NCBI GenBank assembly: GCA_033675265.1
Contig: JAUJYZ010000752.1
Location: 151,848 to 215,847 of the forward strand
Direction of reading: 5' to 3'
DNA: 64,000 nt
Source of the DNA: Actinostola sp. cb2023
Lineage: Eukaryota > Cnidaria > Anthozoa > Actiniaria > Actinostolidae
The notes beneath the pieces were generated by a model that was not told the origin of the DNA, did not search any database, and worked only from the letters and a program-made list of their open reading frames with translations. The position numbers and the translations under genes were made by a program. Of this stretch, positions 55,323-64,000 are shown one piece after another. Every line of letters begins with the position of its first letter. The stretch's first letter is position 1.

Positions 55323-55378
55323 TGGTTTTCAGTTCAGATGGAACATCATGTTCAGGCAAGGAGTTAAGGGAGTCTATG

Positions 55379-56065
55379 TCAATTGTCAACCCATGATATT
55401 GAGGATTGTTTTGTATCAAACCATTTAATTGCCATTTCTACCTTTTTCTTTCTTACAATAACATCTTTAAACGTATTATCCTTTCCCTTCATTGTCACCA
55501 CAAGCAAGGGCAAATCTTTAGGCAAACGAGGCAATGAGTTTGCTAATTCTGTTACATTTTGAGGCAAATTTATACAGTGTCCAGAGTAACCCCTTTGACC
55601 TCCAGGTTTAACATAAACTCTCATTATAGGTAGTGCACGAGCAATTAACATCTCTTCGATTTGAGTTAAGGATTGCAACTCATCAGGCACTCTAGAAGGT
55701 ATAAGTAAATTTTCAGCAGAAAACTTTTTAGGTGTTTCCTTATCCCTTACACATCTACTACAAACATAAGATGCTAATGATTTTGGCTTAGTTTTTAAAG
55801 GCCATGCCTCTAGGCATACTTTGCACTGGACAATGGAATAGTGTATATATTTATGAAACTTGGCTGTGTTTTTTGACGCATCTTTCCCTGTAACATATTT
55901 TAAACTACTCTGCAGATCCTGTTCTTGACATATTGGCACATTTATTTTAGCTTTCTTATAATCTACATGTATTGAATCGTTTCTTTTGGAGGCCTTATTT
56001 TCTTCATTTTGCTTACGTTTCCTTTCAGCTTTCATATTTTTAGCCAAATGTATTTCATTATTCAT
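55379..56065 (-). CDS. DUF6570-like region of the Helitron protein
   Basis: The frame starts with a Lys/Arg-rich stretch then CKVC...CSRC zinc-like pairs ([17 protein letters not shown]) and the strongly typical [35 protein letters not shown] and [13 protein letters not shown]. This is the conserved domain (DUF6570) that precedes Rep in animal and fungal Helitrons; its job is unknown but it may bind DNA. The frame ends at 55379, where a shift leads into a short acidic stretch. It follows the OTU block with about 40 bases between. Confidence 0.8.
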   Translation of the reverse strand: MNNEIHLAKNMKAERKRKQNEENKASKRNDSIHVDYKKAKINVPICQEQDLQSSLKYVTGKDASKNTAKFHKYIHYSIVQCKVCLEAWPLKTKPKSLASYVCSRCVRDKETPKKFSAENLLIPSRVPDELQSLTQIEEMLIARALPIMRVYVKPGGQRGYSGHCINLPQNVTELANSLPRLPKDLPLLVVTMKGKDNTFKDVIVRKKKVEMAIKWFDTKQSSISWVDN

Positions 56066-56107
56066 AACAGAATATGTATTTGTTGCAACACTGAGTTCAG
56101 AATCCAG

Positions 56108-56830
56108 TTACATTTTGTTTTCAAAATGATGTTTTGAATAAGATGTTTCATTCTCGTCAATCTCAGTCTGACATGTTCTAACATTTAAAAGTTCCTCTAC
56201 TAAAGGAGTAGTACTAAGCTTCCTTTTAAGGCGGTTCGTACTACAATCTGCTTTAGCTTCAACAGTATCTGTTTTATGGTCTTCTATCGCAATATCAACG
56301 TCAAGTACTACATCATAATGCACCCCATTCACATGTTCAATATAAATTGCACAAGCGTTTTCTGGTAAAGAGGCATCTAGCATTCTTTTAGAAAAAAGAA
56401 GCCATTTTTTAGAGTTGCCCACTTTGGTATATCAAAAAATATCAGTGCTTAACAGTGATGAGGCTGAAAAAATTTCCACATCAGTCCCCCATATTCCTGT
56501 ATCTCTCATGCCACTTTTTTGTAAATAATCAGCTAAAGAACTGTTCATATGAGGCAATAAGTAATGCTCTATTTCTTTCATATGACCTAATACTTTCTCT
56601 CTCAAAACATTGTGGTATGTTTGCCTTCCAGTTACAACATATGACAACGCTCGAAATAAACAATTTCCATCACCATGTGTGCGATAGTGTTGTAAGGGAC
56701 ATTCTAACTTTTTGCTTTGTATTGAGTTATGCTGAATAATTAATGGCAGATCTACTTTTGAACACATAAATGATTGTGACAGTCCATTAACAGGAAGAAA
56801 GAGATAATTCAAATCCCTCTCAACAGACAT
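56108..56830 (-). pseudogene. OTU-like cysteine protease of the Helentron, with an in-frame TGA
   Basis: The first part (56830-56432) has the OTU active-site start HYRTHGDGNCLFRALSYV (Asp and catalytic Cys) and a helix ending DTGIWGTDVEIF. After a TGA at 56434-56432 the same frame goes on with KKWLLFSKRMLDAS and HVNGVHYDVV, where the catalytic His stands. OTU enzymes remove ubiquitin; an OTU domain upstream of Rep is a feature of Helentron (Helitron2) elements rather than canonical Helitrons. One stop interrupts an otherwise complete domain. Confidence 0.8.
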
Positions 56831-56919
56831 ACTGTGTAGAGATCAACAATATTGTACACTCACCTAAATGCTTGACAATATTTCTTCCTAAAACTAAAAC
56901 AAAACGAAAATTACAACGT

Positions 56920-57075
56920 TGAATAAACCAAAATACACCAACTAACAGAGAGGCATGCAAGCACACCAAACAGCAATAGGCATGTGACAACACACCAAAA
57001 ACAAGAGGTAGGCAAGCATACCAACCAAAACAATAAGAGGCATGTAATAACACACCAAACAACAATAAAAGGTAT
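56920..57075. repeat. Minisatellite of about 33-bp period
   Basis: Units close to ACACACCAAACAACAATAAG then AGGCATGTAATAAC repeat about four times with variation, just upstream of the Helitron OTU frame. Confidence 0.75.
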
Positions 57076-57412
57076 TTAAAAAAACACCAAATTTCAAGGC
57101 TGTAGGATCAAAAGCAGATTGTACCCATTGCCAATGTATACGTATTTTTTAGTTTATAATTCCAAGATGGTGGACAACATCACGATGCAAGACGATGCAA
57201 CAGTTTGCGGTCAAGAACCGAAGACGAAGTGTTCTAAACTAAAATTCGGACATACACAGTCCTTCGTTAATTCTGTACAGGAAACTGGTTAAATATCGCA
57301 AGTAATACACAGAAACAACTCAATCGACCAAAACTAAAGAGAATGGAAATTGTAACTTTTATAAAGTCACGTAAGAATTGCGATTGTGCAATAAGCTAAT
57401 ACACACACACTA

Positions 57413-57740
57413 CGCAATCGACCAAAACTCGAAAGAATATCTGCAGCCGGCTGTAAGCTTACTTACGCAATGGAGTCTACAGTAAAAGAACCGTTCAAAG
57501 AAGCAAATGGAACTGAAATTAAAAGCGATACAACGACAATACAAGATAAAATGATAAGATTCTACACTACAAACAACGCAATCGACCAAAACTCGAAATA
57601 ATACTTACGCAATGAGTCTACGTACAGGCTACTGAGTGGAACCGTTCAAAGAAACAAAATGAAACTGAAATTAAAAGCGATACAACGACAATATAAGAAA
57701 ATGATAACCATACAAAGCTTCTACACTACAAAGAAAGGCC
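57413..57740. repeat. Tandem duplication of about 164 bp
   Basis: CGCAATCGACCAAAACTCGA begins at 57413 and again at 57577. Each copy goes on through ACTTACGCAATG, GAACCGTTCAAAGAA and AAAAGCGATACAACGACAAT. A further partial piece precedes it near 57330. No coding sense is apparent. Confidence 0.75.
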
Positions 57741-58023
57741 AAAACTAAAGTAATTATTATAGTGATTACACTAACCTCGGTCTCTGCCGGTGATCAGTAC
57801 ACAATCGAGGAGAACGAGTCAGGATGGAGGCCGCAAGAGAAAGCCACGTGAGTTCAAGAACAATATATAGCAAAGGGTGCGCAAGGGATCACGGTAAAAG
57901 AATGTGGAGTGCGTGCTGGATTGTGGTTATTAACCAAAATGCTTTGCGTTAAAAAATCGAGATTTCGACTCCCGTACAGATTAGAATCTGCTGCCTCCGC
58001 TTCGCTCGCTCAGGCTCGCTACG
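57741..58023. other. Short spacer with palindromic GC-rich patch
   Basis: CTGCCTCCGCTTCGCTCGCT then CAGGCTCGCTACGCTACGGC (about 57990-58030) is an imperfect foldback. No gene was found. Confidence 0.35.
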
Positions 58024-58237
58024 CTACGGCAGCAATGACAGTAAAATATCTACTAGTTCTAAATCAAATTTGGTTAATGTGATCCGCTTGTGACCGTACG
58101 CTAACGTAGTCACACCATCATCAAGTATAAATCGCTTGTCATCGTAGGGACTTAAACCAATTTTGTTCATGTTTACTGAAAATAATTGATGTTTGTCACT
58201 ACGTATTTGTGTCATATTCGCCATCGTTCGTTTTTTC

Positions 58238-59635
58238 TCAAAACAAACAATCTCTATAGTGGGTGTGTCGAATGCGATGTGTGGTCACATGCTTGGCCAC
58301 ACCTTTGGCGGTCTTTTTCTCCACCTCACGACCCTCTTCGTGGTACAGGAGGGAGTACATTTTAGGGCGTAGACCCACAAATTCTTCAATGGGCAGTCCA
58401 TGGGTCTCATCCTTCATTTTCCCCAATACTTTCTTGTTCACGGTGCTGTGTAAAACGTGGTCTCTGGGGTACTCAGAGGTGTCATACAAGTCGAGGTCCT
58501 CGTACATGTCTTCGTAAATGTCCTCAGTTTTGATGTTGTAGCACAGCGAGTCCGTATCGGTGAACAAGAGGGTGGCGTTGTTCCCGTACTTCTGTTTGAT
58601 CACATTGTAGTGAAAGTCATACATGAGGGTCTTGGAAAGATCTAAAATGCAGAAGCCCACATAGATGGGTCGGTTGAGGTAGAGGGAGGGTTTCTTCATG
58701 TTGACTCCTACCAGGTTTTCATCAAAGATACGAAAGTAGTCAAAGAGGGGGTTGGCTGTGAGTTTCTTGAGTTGTTTGGGCGTATTAAGAAGTTTAACAC
58801 TGACTCTTTTCCTCAAATTCTCCATCGTTTTTCCGAAGACAGAATTATTCATCAGTTTGAAGAAATCCTTTTCAAAATCATTGGTAGCGTGTTTTCGCTT
58901 CTCCGTGTTGAAGTCAATGTAGCTCTTTAACCAAGGACTCTGGTCAAACCCAAGGACGCGGTGCACTTTGGTCAACTTCATACCCAGTGACAGGTACTGT
59001 TTCAGATTTCGGTAATGCAGTATGTAGTGTTGCTTGTCATTCAAGTTGGGGACTAATTTGGCCACTGGTGCGCTGCCTAGGTTCAGTTCCTCATTCAGTT
59101 GTTGGCAGTAGGGGGACAGCATGTCTTGGGTCACTTTTTGTCGTTCGGGAGCCAGAGGGTAGTCGTTGTGCAGGTCGTGTAGTTCCTCTGGGTAACTCAA
59201 GTCTACTTCCAGAATGTACCCTTCTGTACCATCGTCGGGGAGGGTCATGAGGTCTTGTTGCAACTCTGTGGCTTCCTGTTCAGTCAACCAACCAAAGTTG
59301 TTAACCGGGAGGGCCTGGGACATCGCCCAACCATAGAGATTGTTTGCGTCCAGGTACATAAGGTAATTATTGTGTTGTTCAGGGTCGTACCCATCTACAT
59401 AAGGGTTGTTAGCTTTAGCATGTCGATGAGTGATCATCGAAATACCACCGCGCAACCCTTCTTCAATAAACAAATACATGTCAGGGTCTGTCAATAATTC
59501 CAATTCGACCCCAGTCATTTTCAAACATGCCGACCATGACAATCCGGGAGAGGTGTAAAAATGACCTGGGTCGAGTTGATAGTACTCTAAGCAAATGGTT
59601 CTAAAATTTTCAAAAACGTCTGCCAAGAGCAGCAC
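58238..59635 (-). pseudogene. Polymerase (palm/thumb) half of the pPolB gene
   Basis: A 465-codon frame has motif A in the variant YLDANNLYGWAMSQ, motif B FKLMNNSVFGKTMEN and motif C LLFTDTDSL (catalytic Asp pair), followed by a KxY-like segment FVGLRPKMYSL. These residues bind metal ions and extend the primer, here probably a protein-linked one. The frame ends at a TGA at 58238; one base further the reading goes on in another phase into the C-terminal tail (58224-58024, ending near a TLAYGH motif). The active-site residues are intact, but the gene is broken on both sides. Confidence 0.85.
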
Positions 59636-59668
59636 ATCTGATTTTTAAGTATAGGTCGTGGTACTCCC

Positions 59669-60935
59669 CTAAGTTCTGACACCGAAAAACTCCCTGTATA
59701 CCTTCTGCGCATGCTCGTAATCGTCTTCAGTTATGCTACTGTCCTTTAACGAACTGTAGAAAGCTCCCTTTGGAGGGAGTTGAGTCTCTTGAAACTTATT
59801 AAAACTATTCATGTATTCGTATGGGTACACGCCTTTTCGCAGTAACAAATTCAGTTTGTCACTCTCAACATACTTTTTAAGTATTGTAAATTGATCATCC
59901 CCATCCTTGCTTAGGTTCGCAACAAGCCTTTCAAGAGACGCGTCCATGAACTGCAAGGAGTCGATAAACACCAGATTCCCCACCGAAAATGAAATGTATT
60001 TTTCCGTATTGTTGGGGATGCAACTGATTTTTTCTGATGTCATTTTACCGAGTCCCTGCATGATCAAGTGGGAGTCATACCCGCGTAAATTATGGAACAC
60101 CACTGGGATGTTTCCTGTGAACTTATAATTCAAGTTGCACTCGTTATGGGCAACACCTCTGTACAACCCCGTGAGGTGGTCATGATCGCGAACCCGGTCC
60201 GCGCCTAAGTCAAACCCGCAGATATGACACACTGTCGCCTCTTGAAACGCTTGCTCTTGTTCGTTTGTGATTTCCATGGGGACAACTACTGTTAACATTT
60301 CCGTTATTTGTTTTTCTTCTTCTATTAAGTTTTCTAAAAATTTATCTACTGCATCCTCCCCACGGTACACGACAGGAGGTTTGCAGTAGTCTTCTACAGT
60401 AGATACTATGGTATAACAAAACCCACACGGTTGGTGGTGTTGGGTTTTCTGTGTAAAACTCTTATTTCTATCTAATTCTGATTTGTCGTGTTCAATGAGT
60501 ATGGACTCAAAGTCTGCATAAATTACAAATGGGTACCTTGAGTTGTTTCTGTACCTCTGTATATTGAAGTGTGGTATGGTCCTCGTCTGGTAGTTTGATC
60601 TTTTGGGGCCCGTGACGGCCACAGTGGGGTTCATGATCGTCTAACAAATCTTGCCTGACGAAGCCATGCATACAGTAGTTGCAGTGGTACATACGATGCT
60701 CATGTCGTGTTATAATTGATAGAAGTCGGTCCAAATCTCTGATGAGGCAGTAGTGGCGGCGCGTGTCTTGTGAGTATAGCAGTAAGTTCACGTGCAACTC
60801 TTTTTTGTCTTTGGTGATATACAAAGGAAACAATTCTTGCTCTTCGAACCCAAAGACACTAACGCTGGTGGTGGGGTTTTGTCGCTCAAACTTTTTCACT
60901 TGGTCGATCTTAACGGGGTAGTCGATCCCTGCCAT
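59669..60935 (-). pseudogene. Exonuclease and HNH-like zinc region of the pPolB gene
   Basis: Frames 60935-60507 and 60634-59669 overlap in different phases. The first has VSVFGFEEQELFPLYITK and a C2H2-like CNYCMHGF...H...H. The second has the exonuclease I motif FVIYADFESIL, then an HNH/endonuclease VII-like cluster CHICGFDLGADRVRDHDHLT followed by GVAHNECN, and exonuclease II VVFHNLRGYDSHLI. The exonuclease proofreads; the inserted cluster is typical of this polymerase branch. At the low end the frame breaks for about 30 bases (near 59669-59640), where two opposite one-base shifts lie close together before the polymerase half resumes. Confidence 0.8.
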
Positions 60936-61042
60936 GTTGAGTTCTGACTCAGGGTTTGTAGTGGTTTACTCGATGAGGTTGATCTCGCCGATCGATGGGA
61001 TGTTTCGCCGCCAACACCGACCACAGGAAACATTTTAGGTCA

Positions 61043-61657
61043 TCATTTTGCACGTTGAGGACCGCTTTTTTTGTTTTTGATTTTCTTGGGGAGAGGCAAG
61101 TAGCTGGCCCCCTCCACAGGTTTGTAGGCGACCACTCCCAAGTCTAAGTGTAATACCTTATCCAACTGCCAGCCACTCCCTTCTCGTTGGTACTCTAGGA
61201 AGGTGGTTTTGACTTTTTCTACTGCTTGGTTGTAGTCCTTTACCAGCTCAGTTTCGTTCACGGTGGTGAAACACATACTTCTGAAGTGAGGAGTAGATTC
61301 TACATCCCCATCAGGACTGGTCTTGATCATACGCACTTTGACACAGAGGAACCACTTGATCCCTCAATGTTTTTGACGTTGGGTTTTAAGTTGCTTGATA
61401 ATGTTTTTCTTTTTTCCCTCCAAAGTCAGTTGAAGGTCAAACTTTTCTTGTTTGTTGGGTTGGAATTTCAAGAGGGAGACATTTCCATCCAATGCACAAT
61501 CCTCTTCAACTTCTCCACCTCCATCCTGTCGTACATCGTCATCTTGGAGTACTTCCTGCCGTACATCACCATCTTGGAGTACTTCCTGTCGTACATTGTC
61601 ACCTAGGAGTGGTCCACTATATTCTTTAGACATTGCATCGGGAATGTTGGCCAACTG
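61043..61657 (-). pseudogene. N-terminal linker of the pPolB gene
   Basis: Starting after a splice acceptor near 61658 (LANIPDAMSKEYSGPLL), the frame has a short internal repeat (VRQEVLQDGD, VRQEVLQDDD), then CALDGNVSLLKFQPNKQEKF. In the next phase come YQREGSGWQLDKVLHLDLGV and SYLPLPKKI. This order is characteristic of the N-terminal arm of these animal polymerases. Two frameshifts (near 61364 and 61075) and a third near 60965 interrupt it. Confidence 0.65.
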
Positions 61658-61966
61658 AAAAAAAAAAAGATTATCCAGATTATTCACTTGTTACACCACC
61701 AACAAAAATATAATTTTTCTATACAATTCGAAAAAACGTTTTTAAATGCTAGAAAACAACTAAATATTTCCGATTTTATGTGATTTTTAAAATACTTTTT
61801 CAGAAACTATTGAAATCGGGGTCCCTGTGTATTTGTCATGTATTTTTTATAGGTTGGGGTTCCTGTGTAGTATGTGTGTTCAGTGGAGTTGAACAAGCGT
61901 GACATGATTCGTACGTTGAAGTGAATAAAGATGTTACTATAAAGTGAAAATATAGAACTGAAACTT

Positions 61967-62296
61967 ACTTCATATTCAATCAGTTCTTCGTCGGTGAGTT
62001 TCTGTTTCTTCTCAGGAGGTGCGTTGTATTCTGATTCTTCCAGCCGTCGCTTTAGTCCAGTACACTCTCGTTCATGCCTCTGAAAAATCGTGTTTTCTTT
62101 TGAAGGTTGTCATGCAGTTGGGACATGTAAACACGCTTTGATTTTGATGTACTTCTCTTCGATGTCTTGTCAGACTTCTCTGATGTTTGAAGGGTTTACT
62201 GCAATCAGGGCAAGTGAAGGTAGGTTCACTTGCTTCACCGATCCACTTCGACAAGAGTTGAGTCACTTCTTGGTCTGTTTGAGAATGGTTCGTCAT
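61967..62296 (-). pseudogene. C2H2 zinc-finger first exon of the pPolB gene
   Basis: From the ATG at 62296 the frame encodes FTCPDCSKPFKHQRSLTRHR then EVHQ, a canonical C2H2 finger, and a second one beginning FTCPNCMTTFKRKHDF. It shifts frame at about 62085, after which the second His and a basic region ending in an EELIEYE segment are readable up to a GTAAGT donor at about 61967. Zinc fingers before the polymerase may target it to DNA. It is the probable translation start of the gene. Confidence 0.65.
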
Positions 62297-62503
62297 TTTG
62301 GTTCTACTCGAGCAAGTCGAAACTGAGAATGAATGTGTGGCTCAATGGGTCGGATTTTATAGTCGAGGTTGGTTTGATTTATGTCACATACTATAAATAA
62401 CTTTACTTGGGAAAACTTAGAAAAAACAAGTTGCATCATGATGGTACAATATTGTAGGAATAAAAACTTTGAGTTGGCTGCTAAAAAATATACACGTGTG
62501 TAA

Positions 62504-62970
62504 ACAATAGGTGTCCTGGAGAACAATAGCCTATACGGCTGTTTTTCGATTTGATTTTTTTAAGCTCTAAATGAAATTAACTGGAATTGAATACTAAAAA
62601 TAGACGTGATATAATTACACGTTCAAAGATCCTTAGGCTGATCCGGTACAATAAAATTAATTGGATCGCGTTGGACCTTTATTTCGGGATGCTAAAATAG
62701 TTTCATGTAAGAACAATAGTGATATCCAGGAGAACAATAGCGTGTACGGTTGAGTTTAATCGGTTTGATTTTCAGCGGTGAAAACTTTAAGTTTTAAATA
62801 AGATTAACTGGAATTGAATACTAAAAATAAAAACGTGATCAGAATTACACGTTCAAAGATCCTTAGGCTGGTCCGTTACAATAAAATTAATTGGATTTAG
62901 ATTTGGATATGCTAAAAAAAATAGTTTGTAAAATCAATAGGTATCCTAGAGAACAATCTGTAGACAGGCG
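62504..62970. repeat. Tandem repeat of about 205-225 bp upstream of the polymerase gene
   Basis: GGAGAACAATAGCCTATACG-like words start near 62517, 62731 and, in part, 62950. Each full unit also has AACTGGAATTGAATACTAAA and TACACGTTCAAAGATCCTTA. It lies just upstream of the zinc-finger exon and may include its promoter. Confidence 0.75.
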
Positions 62971-63059
62971 TTTATCTTTCCAGGGTCTTTTTCACACACC
63001 GTGAGGGGACCGGGTAGCTAGAGGCATTTTTTCGAATACAGAGTTCTCAAAAATGGAGG

Positions 63060-63600
63060 GGGATTTTTTTAGGGGGGGTTTGTTTGTGCCGAACGTCACT
63101 GGGGTGCTGCCACGAACTGCGAATCACGGAAAAAACGAAATATGGGGAAAATAAGAAAAAACGTCAACGAAAAAGGTTGTTCTCTAAAAGAAACCGTGGC
63201 ATAGCACAAATCCTTAGCCGGGTTTGGGTGGGGGGGTGGGGGGGGGGCGGCGGGCGGAACGGCTTGGCGCGTGTGCAAAATAACTCCAGAAGTGGGACCT
63301 CTGCGAGGGTCCGGAGAGGGTTCCTTCTCCGGGCTGAGTCCGGAACGGCCCAGGGTCCAGCAACTCGGATGGTATTGGATGGCCACCGGGGTGCACGGTG
63401 CGCCTGTGTTGCAGAACCGGCACTTTCCTACTACTAGTATCGTACTGTGATGACTACCGAAAATTTATACTCGCTTTCGATGACGTTAACTAGTTGATAG
63501 TGACTTGGTTTTAAAAATTGTAATACTTTATGAGCTTTACACGTGTTTTTAAACTAAATAAAACGGAGGAAACTTGTAGTTGTATGGTTTCTCTTTATTT
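63060..63600. other. GC-rich patch without supported gene
   Basis: 63225-63420 is much richer in G and C than the surroundings, with long G runs. Both strands are open by composition. It could be a CpG-rich promoter for the short minus-strand frame at 63826, but no conserved protein is seen. Confidence 0.3.
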
Positions 63601-63601
63601 A

Positions 63602-63826
63602 TCACCGCCGGGCAAAATAAATGTGGCTGGTATACTCTATGTTTTGTCTTGCTTTAAGTGGAATAAAGCTATTGGAGCTAGATTTTAATAAGATTTTAGA
63701 ATAACGAAATTGTCGATGTCGTGCATGATCAACTTCAAAATATCTTATGTTTTTTTTTATAAGATCAGCTAGCTCATGATGAAGCCTCTCTGGATGGAAG
63801 CCGAAGAATTGCTTTGTTTTGTCCAT
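63602..63826 (-). CDS. Short open frame, possible first exon of a MIS12-like gene
   Basis: From ATG 63826 the frame reads MDKTKQFFGFHPERLHHELA and continues helical and basic to a stop at 63602. QFFGF followed by a polar helix resembles the very start of MIS12, the kinetochore subunit that links centromeres to microtubule-binding proteins, where QFFGFTPQ is conserved. The match covers only about eight residues and the rest is not recognisable, so this may be chance. If real it would be a host gene fragment or exon, and the remaining exons are not in the window. Confidence 0.2.
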   Translation of the reverse strand: MDKTKQFFGFHPERLHHELADLIKKNIRYFEVDHARHRQFRYSKILLKSSSNSFIPLKARQNIEYTSHIYFARR

Positions 63827-64000
63827 TCACATTGATGAAAATACCCGTAAAACTTTCAAGTTATATATGTAAAAGCAGCAACAAGAAATTTTGTGGACAT
63901 GCAAATTTGGCGACGGGATGCGTATGGCGACTCAACTGTGACTGCAGACGATGATACGGACGTGGTAGCTAGTTCCACCCCAAAGGCCGGCCAATCAAAC

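Larger units (their letters stand above)
51626..56830 (-). mobile_element. Helentron-type Helitron coding region (mutated)
   Basis: Coding blocks on the minus strand in order are: OTU protease (56830-56108), DUF6570-like region (56065-55379), acidic linker (55322-55140), HUH Rep (55156-54095), then Rep end plus PIF1 helicase (53923-51626), with an RPA-like gene downstream (50549-50112). In-frame stops (TGA 56434-56432; two TAG just after 54098) and at least three frameshifts (near 55385, 55322 and 55150) break it. Element ends were not identified. Minisatellites flank it at 56920-57075. Confidence 0.8.
58024..62296 (-). pseudogene. Protein-primed family B DNA polymerase gene with N-terminal zinc fingers (decayed)
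   Basis: Minus-strand blocks in order are: C2H2 fingers (62296-62072), an exon break (donor near 61967, acceptor near 61658), an acidic repeat-containing linker (61657-61364), an N-terminal region (61336-61043 and 60935-60507), exonuclease (60634-59669), polymerase (59635-58238) and a short tail (58224-58024). Each junction is a frameshift, so no single protein is made. The family is found in Polinton/adintovirus-type elements and as stand-alone repeats in animals; no capsid, integrase or packaging gene is nearby. Viral or transposon origin is inferred. Confidence 0.8.

Noticed and set aside
63084..63437. 117-codon Gly/Arg-rich plus frame and its antisense partner
   Set aside because: Both strands are open because the patch is GC-rich; no conserved pattern.
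1..64000. tRNA and rRNA genes
   Set aside because: No cloverleaf with plausible A/B boxes and no rRNA-like stretch was noticed by eye; a tRNAscan-SE and Infernal run would be decisive.

Overview
The window reads as nuclear DNA of an invertebrate animal, most likely a cnidarian such as an anthozoan or stony coral. The reasons are AT-rich DNA, many small exons with GT/AG introns, and families typical of cnidarian genomes (P2X7-ballast-like proteins, DIRS-like retroelements, OTU/RPA-carrying Helitrons, protein-primed DNA polymerase B genes). That placement is inference. Almost everything recognisable is mobile or mobile-derived; I see no confidently identified housekeeping gene.

Layout. 0-1.3 kb: a minus-strand HUH + SF3-helicase Rep locus cut by the window edge, with an iteron-like repeat upstream. 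2.4-5.7 kb: broken exons with a BED-like zinc finger and a YqaJ-type nuclease. 6,574-14,802: the main discovery, a candidate 8.2-kb transposon with long imperfect terminal inverted repeats that begin CAC. It carries an apparently intact 13-exon, 973-codon RAG1-like gene (plus strand) and a small convergent three-exon gene (minus strand). The protein has a RAG1-like N-terminal zinc region, a RING, and a core in which two aspartates, a CxxC, an HxxxxH and a glutamate occur in RAG1 order, with D-to-CxxC and H-to-H spacings equal to those of vertebrate RAG1. 15.3-17.6 kb: a small-exon gene ending in a C48-like cysteine protease motif. 19-25 kb: MITEs, a tandem repeat and a P2X7-ballast-like pseudogene. 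25.5-29.3 kb: the intact 3' half of a transposase gene, with MITEs in its introns. 29.4-33.3 kb: a repeat array with three promoter-like modules, one leading into a frameshifted HNH nuclease, then fragments of a recombinase-like gene and an unknown virus-like protein.

37.7-45.9 kb: a decayed DIRS-like retroelement (gag, zinc knuckle, RT, RNase H) interrupted by a 5.4-kb TA-flanked insertion. That insertion holds further nested elements, including one carrying a HIRAN-like exon and a threefold 501-bp tandem copy of a LINE tail. 46-48 kb: a gag-like/SGNH-hydrolase remnant and a PIF1 helicase fragment. 50.1-56.8 kb: a nearly full-length but mutated Helentron-type Helitron (OTU protease, DUF6570-like region, HUH Rep, PIF1 helicase, RPA-like protein). 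58.0-62.3 kb: a decayed protein-primed family B DNA polymerase gene with N-terminal C2H2 fingers.

How it works together: these are independent selfish elements layered into each other. The RAG1-like element and the RPA-like gene have open reading frames; the 25.5-29.3 kb transposase is open but lacks its 5' half; the other large elements carry stops or frameshifts.
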